Assembly: GCA_027046105.1 (NCBI GenBank)
Contig: JALTZQ010000094.1
Coordinates: forward strand, 1 to 16,674
From: Pyrodictiaceae archaeon
GTDB taxonomy: Archaea > Thermoproteota > Thermoprotei_A > Sulfolobales > Pyrodictiaceae
Direction of reading: 5' to 3'
DNA length: 16,674 nt
Shown here: piece by piece, positions 1 to 7,137 of the stretch
Numbering within the stretch: position 1 is the first letter of the stretch
How the letters are laid out: each line of letters begins with the position of its first letter
Translations under genes and position numbers: made by a program
The notes under the pieces: generated by a model
Seen by the model: the letters and a program-made list of their open reading frames with translations, nothing else
Database searches by the model: none
Told to the model about the DNA's origin: nothing

Positions 1-322
1 CTGCAACAACACCAAAGACCGCACTAGTACTCGACAATACGCTCCCGCCACTAGAGCCCAGCCTGTCTATAGCGACGTAGAGGAGTGACCTGCCAACAGC
101 AAAGTTCAACACGCCAGCCAACGCATAGTATGCAGTAGCCCTCAATGAGGGAGCACTAGCCCCTAAAACCACTGCTGATAGGGCTATCAGAGGGAACCCC
201 CATACAAGAGACCCCATAGTCACTGCCTCTGGAGGCACACTTGGCCTCTTAGTCTTGGCTAGAGCATCGTGGCACGCAAATGCTAGGCCAACGTATAGGG
301 CTAGCAGAAGGGCAATATCCAC
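1..322 (-). CDS. EamA/DMT-family membrane transporter, N-terminal part (cut by window edge)
   Basis: An open minus-strand frame from a GTG at 322 runs off the left edge, giving about 107 residues. It reads as hydrophobic helices: residues 1-17, then about 32-50, 60-75 and a last helix at the edge. The stretch LNFAVGRSLLYVAIDRLGSS followed by a Ser-rich SVLSSTSAVFGVVA matches the repeat signature of EamA/drug-metabolite transporters, where a Gly-Arg and a small-residue Ser/Thr helix recur in each half. These are inner-membrane permeases of varied small metabolites; the substrate cannot be told. The frame stays open a little upstream of GTG without another ATG/GTG/TTG, and an ATAATAA stretch (about 361-367) could be its TATA box. 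It is divergent from the ABC importer operon. The family call rests on the motif alone because the C-terminal repeat is outside the window. Confidence 0.62.
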   Translation of the reverse strand, partial: MDIALLLALYVGLAFACHDALAKTKRPSVPPEAVTMGSLVWGFPLIALSAVVLGASAPSLRATAYYALAGVLNFAVGRSLLYVAIDRLGSSGGSVLSSTSAVFGVVA

Positions 323-553
323 TCTGCACCAGCCAAGCCACTCTCCACCATATTTACCGCTTATTATAGTGTTTAGGCGCTAACTCCTAGTACAACATAG
401 TACTCTTGTACCCCGCAAACAAGGCTCTTGCAGTGCTTCGAAGTCGTGGAGTGAATACTCTTTGTCTCATGATAACAAGGCTCTACGTAGAATAGCTAAA
501 AACACTATGTGAATACTAATCTGGAGTGTAAAATATGGATTCAGGGAAAATTT

Positions 554-562
554 CATTTAGTG
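554..562 (+). promoter_or_regulatory. Possible TATA box of the importer operon
   Basis: CATTTAGTG is AT-rich, is preceded by GAAAATTT, and lies where a transcript start near 585 would be expected, leaving a leader of about 35 nt that contains the ribosome binding site at 604-614. A TAAAATATGG stretch at 529-538 is an alternative. The call is weak because neither matches a strong archaeal TATA consensus. Confidence 0.25.
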
Positions 563-603
563 GACGTCATCCCCCACTAACGTGAAAGGTGCAACTTCTA
601 TCC

Positions 604-614
604 GGGGGCTGATC
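604..614 (+). promoter_or_regulatory. Ribosome binding site that fixes a TTG start
   Basis: GGGGGCTGATC resembles the GGAGGTGATC complement of the archaeal 16S rRNA 3' end and stands 5 nt before the TTG at 620. It supports this unusual start codon over any internal ATG. Confidence 0.6.
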
Positions 615-619
615 GTGTT

Positions 620-2041
620 TTGAGCAAGGAGACTAAAGTTACTAGGAGAGACTTTCTCAAAGGCCTCGTCGGGGGCCTTGTAGTAGGTGCTGCAGCTGGT
701 TTCGCGGTAAACGAGTTTGTGAGACGCCAGTATGCTGGGCCTAGCCCTAAGCCTTCGCCTACTGCTGAGATACCCTCTGAGCCCCTAAAGCTTGGCATAC
801 AAGCGTACATCAGTGGCGGAGGAGCCATATGGGGTGTCCCGACAAAGCAGGGTGCTATACTTGCAGTTGAGGAGATCAATGCTGCTGGCGGTATTCTTGG
901 CAGGAAGATAGAGTACGTTGTTAGGCCAGAGTCTAAGCCCGAAGAAACTGTTAGAGAGTTTAGGACACTAGCGCTAGAGGATAAAGTTGACTTCTATGTT
1001 GGCCTAATATCGTCGTCAAACACTCCGGCTGTAGCCCCAGTAGCTGAGGAGCTTGGCGTACTAAGCATATTCGTTGATGGCTGCACAGACTTCTTGTTCG
1101 AGAAAGTCGTTCCAGACCCTAAGTTCACATTCCGTGTAACCAACATACAGTCCGTTGACGGCATCTCGGCTGCTGTTGGGGCCATAAAGCTGTTAAACTT
1201 GATGGAGAAGGATAGGGTGAAGATAGCCCACATACACCCAGACTACTCCTATGGCAGGAACGCGTATGCACACACCCAGCTAGTGTTCGAGAAGGTTCTG
1301 GGTAAGGACCGTGTTGAGATAGTCTACGAGGCTTTCCCAGGAGTATTCCAGGTAACAGACTTCACGCCATACATAACAGAGATACTTGCCAGTGAGCCAG
1401 ACATTGTTGTCACCTCACTCTGGGGTGCAGACCTGATAAACTTCTACAAGCAGGCAATGGGGTATGGGCTGTTCAAGAAGGTAAAGGTGGTGACAACTAT
1501 TAGCCATGCCGCCAGTCCGCACGAGGCCGTGAAGGACTACCCAGACGGCCACATTGCTGGTGTGCACGGCAACTACTTCTTCCTATACCCTGACCACGAC
1601 AAGTACCCGATAAACAAGGCCTTCGTAGAAAACTACTACAAGAGGTGGGGATCCTACCCAGACAGCCCAGCCGAGGGCGCCTACGTGGCAGTATACTTGT
1701 TCAAGGCTGCTGTTGAGAAGGCTTACGAGACTGTTGGCAGGTGGCCAGAAGTAGACGACATAATAAAGGCGATGGAGGGGATAACAATCTATGGGCCAGC
1801 AGGCCCACTGCACATAAGAGCGAATAAGCCGAACAAGCACCAGGGCTACAAGGACGCCATTGTTGGCTTAAGCAAGTACGACCCCAACTATGGCTTTAGC
1901 ATCCTCGTAAACCCAATAGTGATACCAATATCTAGGATAGTAGTCCCAGAGGGATGGAGCGGCACACCGCACCCGAAGGCTGGCACGCTGGCTGCTTCAT
2001 GGATTGAGCAGACATGGAAGGAGGGAGTACTCCCAGTCTAA
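620..2041 (+). CDS. Tat-exported ABC solute-binding protein, branched-chain amino acid (LivK) type
   Basis: This is the extracellular receptor of the importer encoded downstream. The 473 residues start at TTG with a strong ribosome binding site. Residues 8-15 read TRRDFLKG, a twin-arginine motif, followed by a Gly/Ala-rich hydrophobic segment (about 16-30) and a Pro/Ser linker (about 41-50), so the protein is probably folded before Tat export and may stay membrane-anchored. There is no lipobox Cys. From about residue 55 the sequence follows the type I periplasmic-binding fold (Peripla_BP_6), with the family-typical stretch QGAILAVEEINAAGGILGRK near the first lobe. Known members bind branched-chain amino acids, amides or urea; the neighbouring LivHMGF set supports an amino acid-like ligand, but the exact substrate is inferred. 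It is separated from the permeases by 154 nt that include a T6 tract, which could give surplus binding protein over permease. Confidence 0.85.
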   Translation: MSKETKVTRRDFLKGLVGGLVVGAAAGFAVNEFVRRQYAGPSPKPSPTAEIPSEPLKLGIQAYISGGGAIWGVPTKQGAILAVEEINAAGGILGRKIEYVVRPESKPEETVREFRTLALEDKVDFYVGLISSSNTPAVAPVAEELGVLSIFVDGCTDFLFEKVVPDPKFTFRVTNIQSVDGISAAVGAIKLLNLMEKDRVKIAHIHPDYSYGRNAYAHTQLVFEKVLGKDRVEIVYEAFPGVFQVTDFTPYITEILASEPDIVVTSLWGADLINFYKQAMGYGLFKKVKVVTTISHAASPHEAVKDYPDGHIAGVHGNYFFLYPDHDKYPINKAFVENYYKRWGSYPDSPAEGAYVAVYLFKAAVEKAYETVGRWPEVDDIIKAMEGITIYGPAGPLHIRANKPNKHQGYKDAIVGLSKYDPNYGFSILVNPIVIPISRIVVPEGWSGTPHPKAGTLAASWIEQTWKEGVLPV

Positions 2042-2062
2042 AGCCTCTCCGCTGTCTTCACC

Positions 2063-2068
2063 TTTTTT
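2063..2068 (+). terminator. T6 tract after the binding-protein gene, possible partial terminator
   Basis: TTTTTT stands 21 nt after the stop codon of the binding-protein gene. Archaeal RNA polymerase stops at oligo-T tracts without needing a hairpin. No clear new promoter is visible before livH, so partial read-through into the permease genes is a reasonable inference. Confidence 0.4.
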
Positions 2069-2195
2069 ATCTAGCAGTACTATGTTCGTTCTGTGCCTGA
2101 TATGGTGTAGCCGTGTATGCTCTTGGCGTCCTGTACAGCCGCTGTTGCATTGTGTGCTGGAGAGAGTTAATGAGCTGTAGCGAGGTTAGCCTAGT

Positions 2196-3095
2196 ATGGT
2201 TGGAGTTGAAGAGCTTGTAGTGAGGCTCTACAATATAGCTTTTGGGACATCAATACTTTTCCTCATAGCTGTTGGGCTTAATTTAATCTATGGAGTTATG
2301 AAGGTTATGAATCTAGCCCATACAGCACTATTCGCGCTAGGCAGCTACGTTGTCGCTGGCACTATTATGAAGATTGTCGTTGACGCATTCGGGCTCTCAC
2401 CAGTCTATCTCCTAGTAATCCCACCTATAGCTGCTGGCCTAGCTGCGCTCGTCGCATCATTGCCTATGTTTCCACTGCTAAAGTTTGCTACTGGCAAAGG
2501 CGAGGAGGTGCAACTACTACTCACATTTGGGCTACTATTAATCTTCGAGGACGTATTTAGACTAATCTGGGGCGCAAACCCGCTCCGGGCCTCTGAGCCC
2601 TATGAAGTTCTTGGCGCTGTTAGTATTGGCGGGTACAAGCTCCCACTATACAACATCTACCTGATAACAATAACTCTGGCACTAGCTGCTGGGCTCTGGC
2701 TACTCTTGTTCAGGACAAGGGTAGGCACATTGATTAGGGCAGCGTCAATGGATATTGAGATGACAGAGGCTCTTGGCGCCAATACCACTGCTATACTCTT
2801 ATTGGTAGTGCTTATCTCAGGGTTTCTGGCGGGGCTTGGTGGGGGCCTCTATGTGCCGGCTGGCAGTGCTATGCTAGGAATGTCTGTGGAATACCTAGTG
2901 CTAGCATTCGTCGTAATAGTGATAGGCGGGCTAGGAAGCTTTGTAGGCTCGCTTGTGGGGTCTTTTATTGTGAGTGTTCTGAGGAATATTGCGCTAGTAT
3001 TCTTCCCCGAAATAGAGCTTGCCCTCATATACATCATAGCAATTGCTGTACTACTAGTCAAGCCGGAAGGTTTGATGGGTGGTAAGAGATGGTAG
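2196..3095 (+). CDS. livH: Branched-chain amino acid-type ABC transporter permease, LivH
   Basis: This 299-residue integral membrane protein is one half of the translocation pore. It has about eight hydrophobic segments and the LivH-type opening LNLIYGVMKVMNLAHTALFALGSY (residues about 24-47), whose LIYG..K..N.AH pattern is characteristic of the family. A cytoplasmic loop containing RAASMDIEMTEALGAN (about 182-197) is the expected coupling site with the ATPases. The C-terminal helices are Gly-rich (VIGGLGSFVGSLVGSF) as usual. The start is ATG with GAGGT at 2182-2186. The last bases overlap the start of the second permease. Length and motif order are normal for the family. Ligand specificity is set by the binding protein, not by this subunit. 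Confidence 0.88.
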   Translation: MVGVEELVVRLYNIAFGTSILFLIAVGLNLIYGVMKVMNLAHTALFALGSYVVAGTIMKIVVDAFGLSPVYLLVIPPIAAGLAALVASLPMFPLLKFATGKGEEVQLLLTFGLLLIFEDVFRLIWGANPLRASEPYEVLGAVSIGGYKLPLYNIYLITITLALAAGLWLLLFRTRVGTLIRAASMDIEMTEALGANTTAILLLVVLISGFLAGLGGGLYVPAGSAMLGMSVEYLVLAFVVIVIGGLGSFVGSLVGSFIVSVLRNIALVFFPEIELALIYIIAIAVLLVKPEGLMGGKRW

Positions 3096-4120
3096 GCAAG
3101 ATTCCTAGACGGTTTGGAGACGACTTAAATTCACTCATAGCACTCATAGCAGTACTAGCAGTGGTCTACCCTGTAGCATACCGTTTATCCCCAACAGTAG
3201 GGATAGCCTTTGGCTACGCCGCTACATGGGCTATAGCAGCACTAGGCTTTAACCTCCTCTTTGGCTACACGGGCTTGCTAAGCTTCGGCCACGCCTTATT
3301 CCTCGGGCTTGGGGCCTACGCTGCAGGGTTTGTGTACAAGTACACTGGGGTAAAGTCTCTCGAAGTCTGGCTACTAGCTGGTATAGCAGCTTCACTCGCT
3401 GTTGCAGCGCTCATAGGCCCAGTAGTTGTGAGGTATACGAGGATATTCTTTGCAATATTAATGCTTGCTATAGCTCAGGTATTCTGGAGTCTCTACTACA
3501 AGTTCTACTGGATTACTGGCGGCACAGATGGGATTAAGGTTCCGCGTGCGAGTGTGCTAGGATTTTCTCTTGAAGGGCTAGACTTCGCTACTTACCACCA
3601 CGTCTACTACTACCTCGTATTGTCCCTGCTGGCTGTGCTAGCATATGTAATGTGGAGAATTGTCAACTCACCATTCGGCTTAGCGTTGAGGGCTGTTAGG
3701 GACAATGAGGAGAGGGCGAGGTTTATTGGTATAAGCGTGTACAAGATGAGGCTTTACGCATTCCTGCTATCTGCCGTGTATGCGAGTATTACGGGTGCTA
3801 TAACAGCCATGCATAGTCGATTGGTAACACCCGACATAGCATACTGGCTTACCTCGGGTAAACTGGTCTTCCTAACACTGCTCGGCGGGACGAGAGTGTT
3901 TATTGGCCCGATAATAGGGTCTTATGCATACCACTTAATTGAGAGTGTTGCAATGAAGTTTGTGTATTGGCAACTAGTCATGGGCCTGCTGATAGCAGTA
4001 ATAGTGATAGCACTGCCGGGCGGGATAATGCAGCTTGTAACAAAGGCTGTAGAAGTATTCTCATCCCGCTATAGGCCTCGTGTCGAGAGAGTTGTTGAAG
4101 AAGAGGCCCGTAGGGGGTGA
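3089..4120 (+). CDS. livM: Branched-chain amino acid-type ABC transporter permease, LivM
   Basis: This is the second pore subunit, 343 residues with about nine to ten membrane segments. The family motif AALGFNLLFGYTGLLSFGHALFLGLGAYAAG is present (about residues 51-81, with GYTGLLSFGHA central), and the coupling-helix region reads GLALRAVRDNEERARFIG (about 197-214). Its ATG overlaps the end of livH by 7 nt and is preceded by GGGTGGT at 3077-3083, which supports translational coupling. The C-terminal tail is charged and cytoplasmic (RYRPRVERVVEEEARRG). Length is normal for LivM. It should form a heterodimer with LivH and receive ligand from the Tat-exported binding protein. Confidence 0.88.
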   Translation: MVGKIPRRFGDDLNSLIALIAVLAVVYPVAYRLSPTVGIAFGYAATWAIAALGFNLLFGYTGLLSFGHALFLGLGAYAAGFVYKYTGVKSLEVWLLAGIAASLAVAALIGPVVVRYTRIFFAILMLAIAQVFWSLYYKFYWITGGTDGIKVPRASVLGFSLEGLDFATYHHVYYYLVLSLLAVLAYVMWRIVNSPFGLALRAVRDNEERARFIGISVYKMRLYAFLLSAVYASITGAITAMHSRLVTPDIAYWLTSGKLVFLTLLGGTRVFIGPIIGSYAYHLIESVAMKFVYWQLVMGLLIAVIVIALPGGIMQLVTKAVEVFSSRYRPRVERVVEEEARRG

Positions 4121-4128
4121 GAGGAGGC

Positions 4129-4869
4129 ATGGAGGTCTTACGCGTCGTAGATGTTAAGAAGTACTTTGGCGGAGTAAGGGCACTAGATGGTGTCTCTTTC
4201 ACGATTGGCAAAGGCGAGATTGTGGCTATTGTGGGGCCTAATGGCGCGGGTAAGACCACGCTGATTAACACTATAAGTGGCTACATAATACCTGACCATG
4301 GCCAGATAGTATTCATGGGTAATGATGTGACAAAACTCTCTCCAATAGACCGCATTAGACTGGGCATAGCTAGGAGCTTCCAATTCGCAAACATATTCGA
4401 CAATATGACTGTTTACGAGAACATACTCTCGGCAATTGTCTCAAGGAAAGGGTATACAAGAAAACTCCTCGACATCGTAGATGTCTTCGAGGATGCCACA
4501 GAGGAGGCAGAGGAGATCCTTAAGCTGTTTGGCCTAGAGGATGTAGCCTATTCCTATCCCACAGAGATATCTTATGGTGATCGTAAACTTGTAGATGTTG
4601 CAGTGGCATTTGCGCTAGACCCCAAGCTCTTACTAATGGACGAGCCTACTAGTGGTGTAGCAACTAAGGAGAAAGACGTGATAATGCAGAAGATAACTAC
4701 AGCTATTAGGAGGAAAGGAGTCACAAGCATAATTGTCGAACATGACATGGATATTGTGTTTAGATATACTGACAGGATGATAGTTATGCACCAAGGCAAA
4801 GTACTGGCCCAAGGTAAGCCAGACGAGATCCTGCGCAATGAAGAGGTAAAGAAGGTGTTTATGGGGTGA
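4129..4869 (+). CDS. livG: ABC importer ATP-binding subunit, LivG
   Basis: This cytoplasmic ATPase drives the LivHM pore. From the ATG at 4129 it has 246 residues. Walker A GPNGAGKT is at 36-43, the Q-loop Q at 85, the signature at about 147-151 is ISYGD, Walker B LLLMDEP is at 167-173, and the switch histidine is in VEHDMD (H205). The LSYG-like rather than LSGG signature is usual for LivG. A GTG at 4117 gives four more residues and overlaps the livM stop. I prefer ATG 4129 because GGGGGTGA (4113-4120), a good match to the 16S complement, lies 8 nt before it; a second GAGGAGG (4121-4127) is too close to act. The stop overlaps the ribosome binding site of the next gene, indicating coupled translation. 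Confidence 0.88.
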   Translation: MEVLRVVDVKKYFGGVRALDGVSFTIGKGEIVAIVGPNGAGKTTLINTISGYIIPDHGQIVFMGNDVTKLSPIDRIRLGIARSFQFANIFDNMTVYENILSAIVSRKGYTRKLLDIVDVFEDATEEAEEILKLFGLEDVAYSYPTEISYGDRKLVDVAVAFALDPKLLLMDEPTSGVATKEKDVIMQKITTAIRRKGVTSIIVEHDMDIVFRYTDRMIVMHQGKVLAQGKPDEILRNEEVKKVFMG

Positions 4870-4874
4870 CGAGC

Positions 4875-5582
4875 ATGCTCAAAGTCGAAGACCTCCACGT
4901 CTCTATATCTAACATAGAGATACTGCGCGGAGTACACCTTCAAGCTGAGCAGAAGAGTGTCATAGGTCTTATAGGGAGGAATGGCGCAGGGAAAACAACT
5001 ACTTTCAAGACGATAATGGGGTTCTACAAGCCACGAAAGGGCAAGATAGTACTTGAGGGAAGAGAAATCACTAAGTTACCAACACACATTAGGGCAAGAA
5101 TAGGCCTAGGCTATGTCCCGGAGGATGCCAGGGTCTTCCCCTGGCTTACAGTCAAAGAGAATATTGACCTAGCCCTATACCTTGCAAAGAACCTTGATCG
5201 TGCAGAGGAGGTTTGGGAGAAAATTCTGCTAATATTCCCGGAGATAAAGAGGCTCATTGACAGGTATGGATACCACTTGAGTGGCGGTGAGAAAAAGATG
5301 GTGGCAATTGCCAGGGCTCTAGCAACTTCCCCTAAGTACCTGTTGCTAGACGAGGCCTTTGAGGGCCTTGCACCAGTAGTTGTGAAGAGGTTCCGAGAAG
5401 CTGTCAAGATGATTGTTGACGAGCTCGGCATAGGTATAGTCGTAGCTGAATCTAACATAAACATTGCGACCATGATAGCCGAGAAGGTATACGTCATAGA
5501 GAGGGGAGAAATAATCTTTGAGGGCACACCCGAGGAAGTAGTCAAAAACGAGGAGGTAATGATGATAATAAGTGGAGGCTAA
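4875..5582 (+). CDS. livF: ABC importer ATP-binding subunit, LivF
   Basis: This is the partner ATPase of LivG, 235 residues from ATG 4875. Walker A GRNGAGKT is at 34-41, the signature LSGGE at 135-139, and Walker B LLLDEA at 156-161. Two details differ from the usual LivF pattern. Walker B is followed by DEAFEGLAP where DEPSEGLAP is common, and the switch region reads VVAESN where LivF usually has VEQN, so neither the canonical His nor Gln is present (S193). The canonical sites are probably completed by LivG, which keeps its His. A GTG at 4866 would add three residues, but GGGGTGA (4863-4869) sits 5 nt before ATG 4875 and would act as its ribosome binding site. This is the last gene of the operon; a short TTTT follows at about 5609-5612 before the convergent gene. 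Confidence 0.87.
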   Translation: MLKVEDLHVSISNIEILRGVHLQAEQKSVIGLIGRNGAGKTTTFKTIMGFYKPRKGKIVLEGREITKLPTHIRARIGLGYVPEDARVFPWLTVKENIDLALYLAKNLDRAEEVWEKILLIFPEIKRLIDRYGYHLSGGEKKMVAIARALATSPKYLLLDEAFEGLAPVVVKRFREAVKMIVDELGIGIVVAESNINIATMIAEKVYVIERGEIIFEGTPEEVVKNEEVMMIISGG

Positions 5583-5617
5583 GTATCCTCAACACTCCAC
5601 TCCACTATTTTAGATGT

Positions 5618-6547
5618 CTAACTGGAACCTCTCTCCTGTCTTGCTCTCTCATATAGATGCACAGCTACTGCCAGGTCAAAAGCAGCCATTCCAACTGACT
5701 TATAGACTCTCACTTCCCCAGGCTCGCACGTAGCCTCCCCTCGTATAGCCTCCTGTAACTCGACAGTCTTAGCCCAGGATGGGACGTCTTCACTCTCAGA
5801 GAACACGCCCTCCCTCGTGTCCACTAGTACACACCTAGCCCTACGTATAACATCCTCGTCTAGCTCCCTAACAGGCTTAGGCGCACCAATGCTCACAACG
5901 AAAGCCCCCTCTCTGAGTAGTTTGCCCTTGACTACTGGTGTACGCGAAGTAGTGGCAGCCACTATCACATTAGATTCCTTGAGTAATTCCTCCAGGCTCT
6001 CTGCTACTGAGCCCCCATACTTCTCCGCTAGGGCCTCTGCACGCTTCATAACAACATCGTACACTAGTAGCTTGTCGAACTTGTATAAGCTACTGAGAAC
6101 CCTCAAATGATACCCTGCCTGGACACCTGCGCCAATAACACCCCACACTCCCCCGCCACGGTAGCCGAGAACACGCAATGCTAACGCCGAAGCTGCCGCC
6201 GTCCTCCACCCCGTGGGCTGCTCAGCAGGCGCCACAAGGAGCACATCACCCGTATCAGCGTCAAAAAGTGCTAGAAGCCCCCTCACATAGGGCAATCCGC
6301 GCTCGGGGTTGCCCGGGAATGTGCCCACAATCTTTGACACAAAATAATTAGGCGAGAAAGCGAGCATAACGCCAACCCATTTATCTCCATAGGTGGACGA
6401 GGCGCGTGGAGGTACTAGCACGTCAGAAGCCAGGATACGCTCAATAGTCTCTACGAGCCCTCTAGGATCAACAATCCTGTCGACGTCCTCTCCACTAAGA
6501 ACAATTGGGCCCCACAACCCCGTGAACACCCCACGACAGAGAAACAT
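5618..6547 (-). CDS. Ornithine cyclodeaminase/mu-crystallin family oxidoreductase, perhaps a ketimine reductase or alanine dehydrogenase
   Basis: This family covers NAD(P)-dependent ornithine cyclodeaminase, archaeal alanine dehydrogenase and cyclic ketimine reductases. With the start at ATG 6547 the protein has 309 residues. Visible are PPR with substrate-site Arg (R48), SKIVGTFPGNP with the conserved Lys (K72), TGWRTAAASALAL (R115), and the dinucleotide-binding VIGAGVQAG (138-145). The loop that carries the catalytic Asp of true ornithine cyclodeaminases (GADxPGK) reads GAPKPVRELD (221-230), one residue shorter and without that Asp. It is closer to the GAFxPxxRE form seen in ketimine reductases, so ornithine cyclodeaminase activity is doubtful. 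The frame stays open to an ATG at 6610, but a TATA box at 6581-6590 lies within that extension, so I chose the inner start. It is divergent from ridA. Confidence 0.78.
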   Translation of the reverse strand: MFLCRGVFTGLWGPIVLSGEDVDRIVDPRGLVETIERILASDVLVPPRASSTYGDKWVGVMLAFSPNYFVSKIVGTFPGNPERGLPYVRGLLALFDADTGDVLLVAPAEQPTGWRTAAASALALRVLGYRGGGVWGVIGAGVQAGYHLRVLSSLYKFDKLLVYDVVMKRAEALAEKYGGSVAESLEELLKESNVIVAATTSRTPVVKGKLLREGAFVVSIGAPKPVRELDEDVIRRARCVLVDTREGVFSESEDVPSWAKTVELQEAIRGEATCEPGEVRVYKSVGMAAFDLAVAVHLYERARQERGSS

Positions 6548-6580
6548 AGTGCTCCAGTTAGCACACTCTCCCCCAAGCCG

Positions 6581-6590
6581 TATTTTTATA
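6581..6590 (-). promoter_or_regulatory. TATA box for the ornithine cyclodeaminase-family gene
   Basis: On the minus strand this reads TATAAAAATA, a strong archaeal TATA box. Transcription would start about 25 nt downstream near 6560, giving a 13-nt leader with GGAG at 6552-6555 before ATG 6547. A perfect palindrome CTAGGCCTAG (6592-6601) abuts its upstream side and could bind a regulator or overlap the BRE. Confidence 0.6.
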
Positions 6591-6698
6591 GCTAGGCCTA
6601 GGGCTGGCATATACTAGCCCCTAACAACCTTAAGAGACGCTGGCAACACAACAATACTAGGGTCAAACATTAGAATTGGCGCAGGAGAGGTGTAAGCC

Positions 6699-7091
6699 TT
6701 GTCCAAGCGCGTAATCTACACAGACAAAGCCCCTAAGCCTGTTGGCCCTTATAGCCAGGCAGTACTCGTTAATGGATGGCTCTTCATTGCTGGCCAGATA
6801 CCCCTAGACCCATCTACCGGGAGGATAGTCGAGGGGAGCTTCGAGGATAAGGTTAGAAGAGTTCTAGAGAACATTAAGGCTATTGTTGAAGCTGCAGGGG
6901 GCACACTCAAGGACATTGTTAAAGTGACAGTATACCTTAGAGACATAAGCCTCTTCGATAGATTCAACAAGGTCTACTCAGAGTACTTCAGCGAAGACCC
7001 GCCTGCAAGAGTAGTAGTCGAAGTCTCAAGACTACCCAAGGACTCTGATGTAGAGGTAGAAGCTATAGCCTACATTCCATCCCAACAATAA
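6699..7091 (+). CDS. ridA: RidA family 2-iminobutanoate/2-iminopropanoate deaminase
   Basis: RidA hydrolyses the reactive enamine/imine intermediates released by PLP enzymes such as threonine dehydratase to 2-oxo acids and ammonia. The 130-residue protein has the full family pattern: KPVGPYSQA (Tyr18), AGQIPLDP (31-38), and the C-terminal signature [23 protein letters not shown] with the substrate Arg104 and Glu119 that define active members. Length is typical and it should be a cytoplasmic homotrimer. The start is TTG with GGAGAGGTG at 6684-6692, 6 nt away. It is divergent from the ornithine cyclodeaminase-family gene, and a threonine dehydratase, the classic source of its substrate, lies about 7 kb downstream. 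No strong TATA box is visible; CCTTAAGAG near 6628 is a weak candidate. Confidence 0.93.
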   Translation: MSKRVIYTDKAPKPVGPYSQAVLVNGWLFIAGQIPLDPSTGRIVEGSFEDKVRRVLENIKAIVEAAGGTLKDIVKVTVYLRDISLFDRFNKVYSEYFSEDPPARVVVEVSRLPKDSDVEVEAIAYIPSQQ

Positions 7092-7137
7092 GCCTACTTT
7101 TATAGAATTACATAGGGGCAAGGGGTTTCATCGAGCT

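Larger units (their letters stand above)
323..619. other. Divergent intergenic region with imperfect 56-58 nt tandem repeat
   Basis: This 297-nt region separates the EamA-like gene from the importer operon. It has two copies of AACAAGGCTCT (418-428 and 474-484) and two copies of GTGAATACT (451-459 and 509-517), in the same order and offset by 56 and 58 nt. This looks like a diverged tandem duplication or paired regulator sites. No small ORF with a convincing ribosome binding site and no tRNA was seen. Confidence 0.5.

Noticed and set aside
5111..5545. 144-codon open frame opposite livF
   Set aside because: Antisense shadow of a clearly conserved ATPase with no ribosome binding site.
6548..6610. 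N-terminal extension of the ornithine cyclodeaminase-family frame to ATG 6610
   Set aside because: It contains the gene's own TATA box and is not part of the family.
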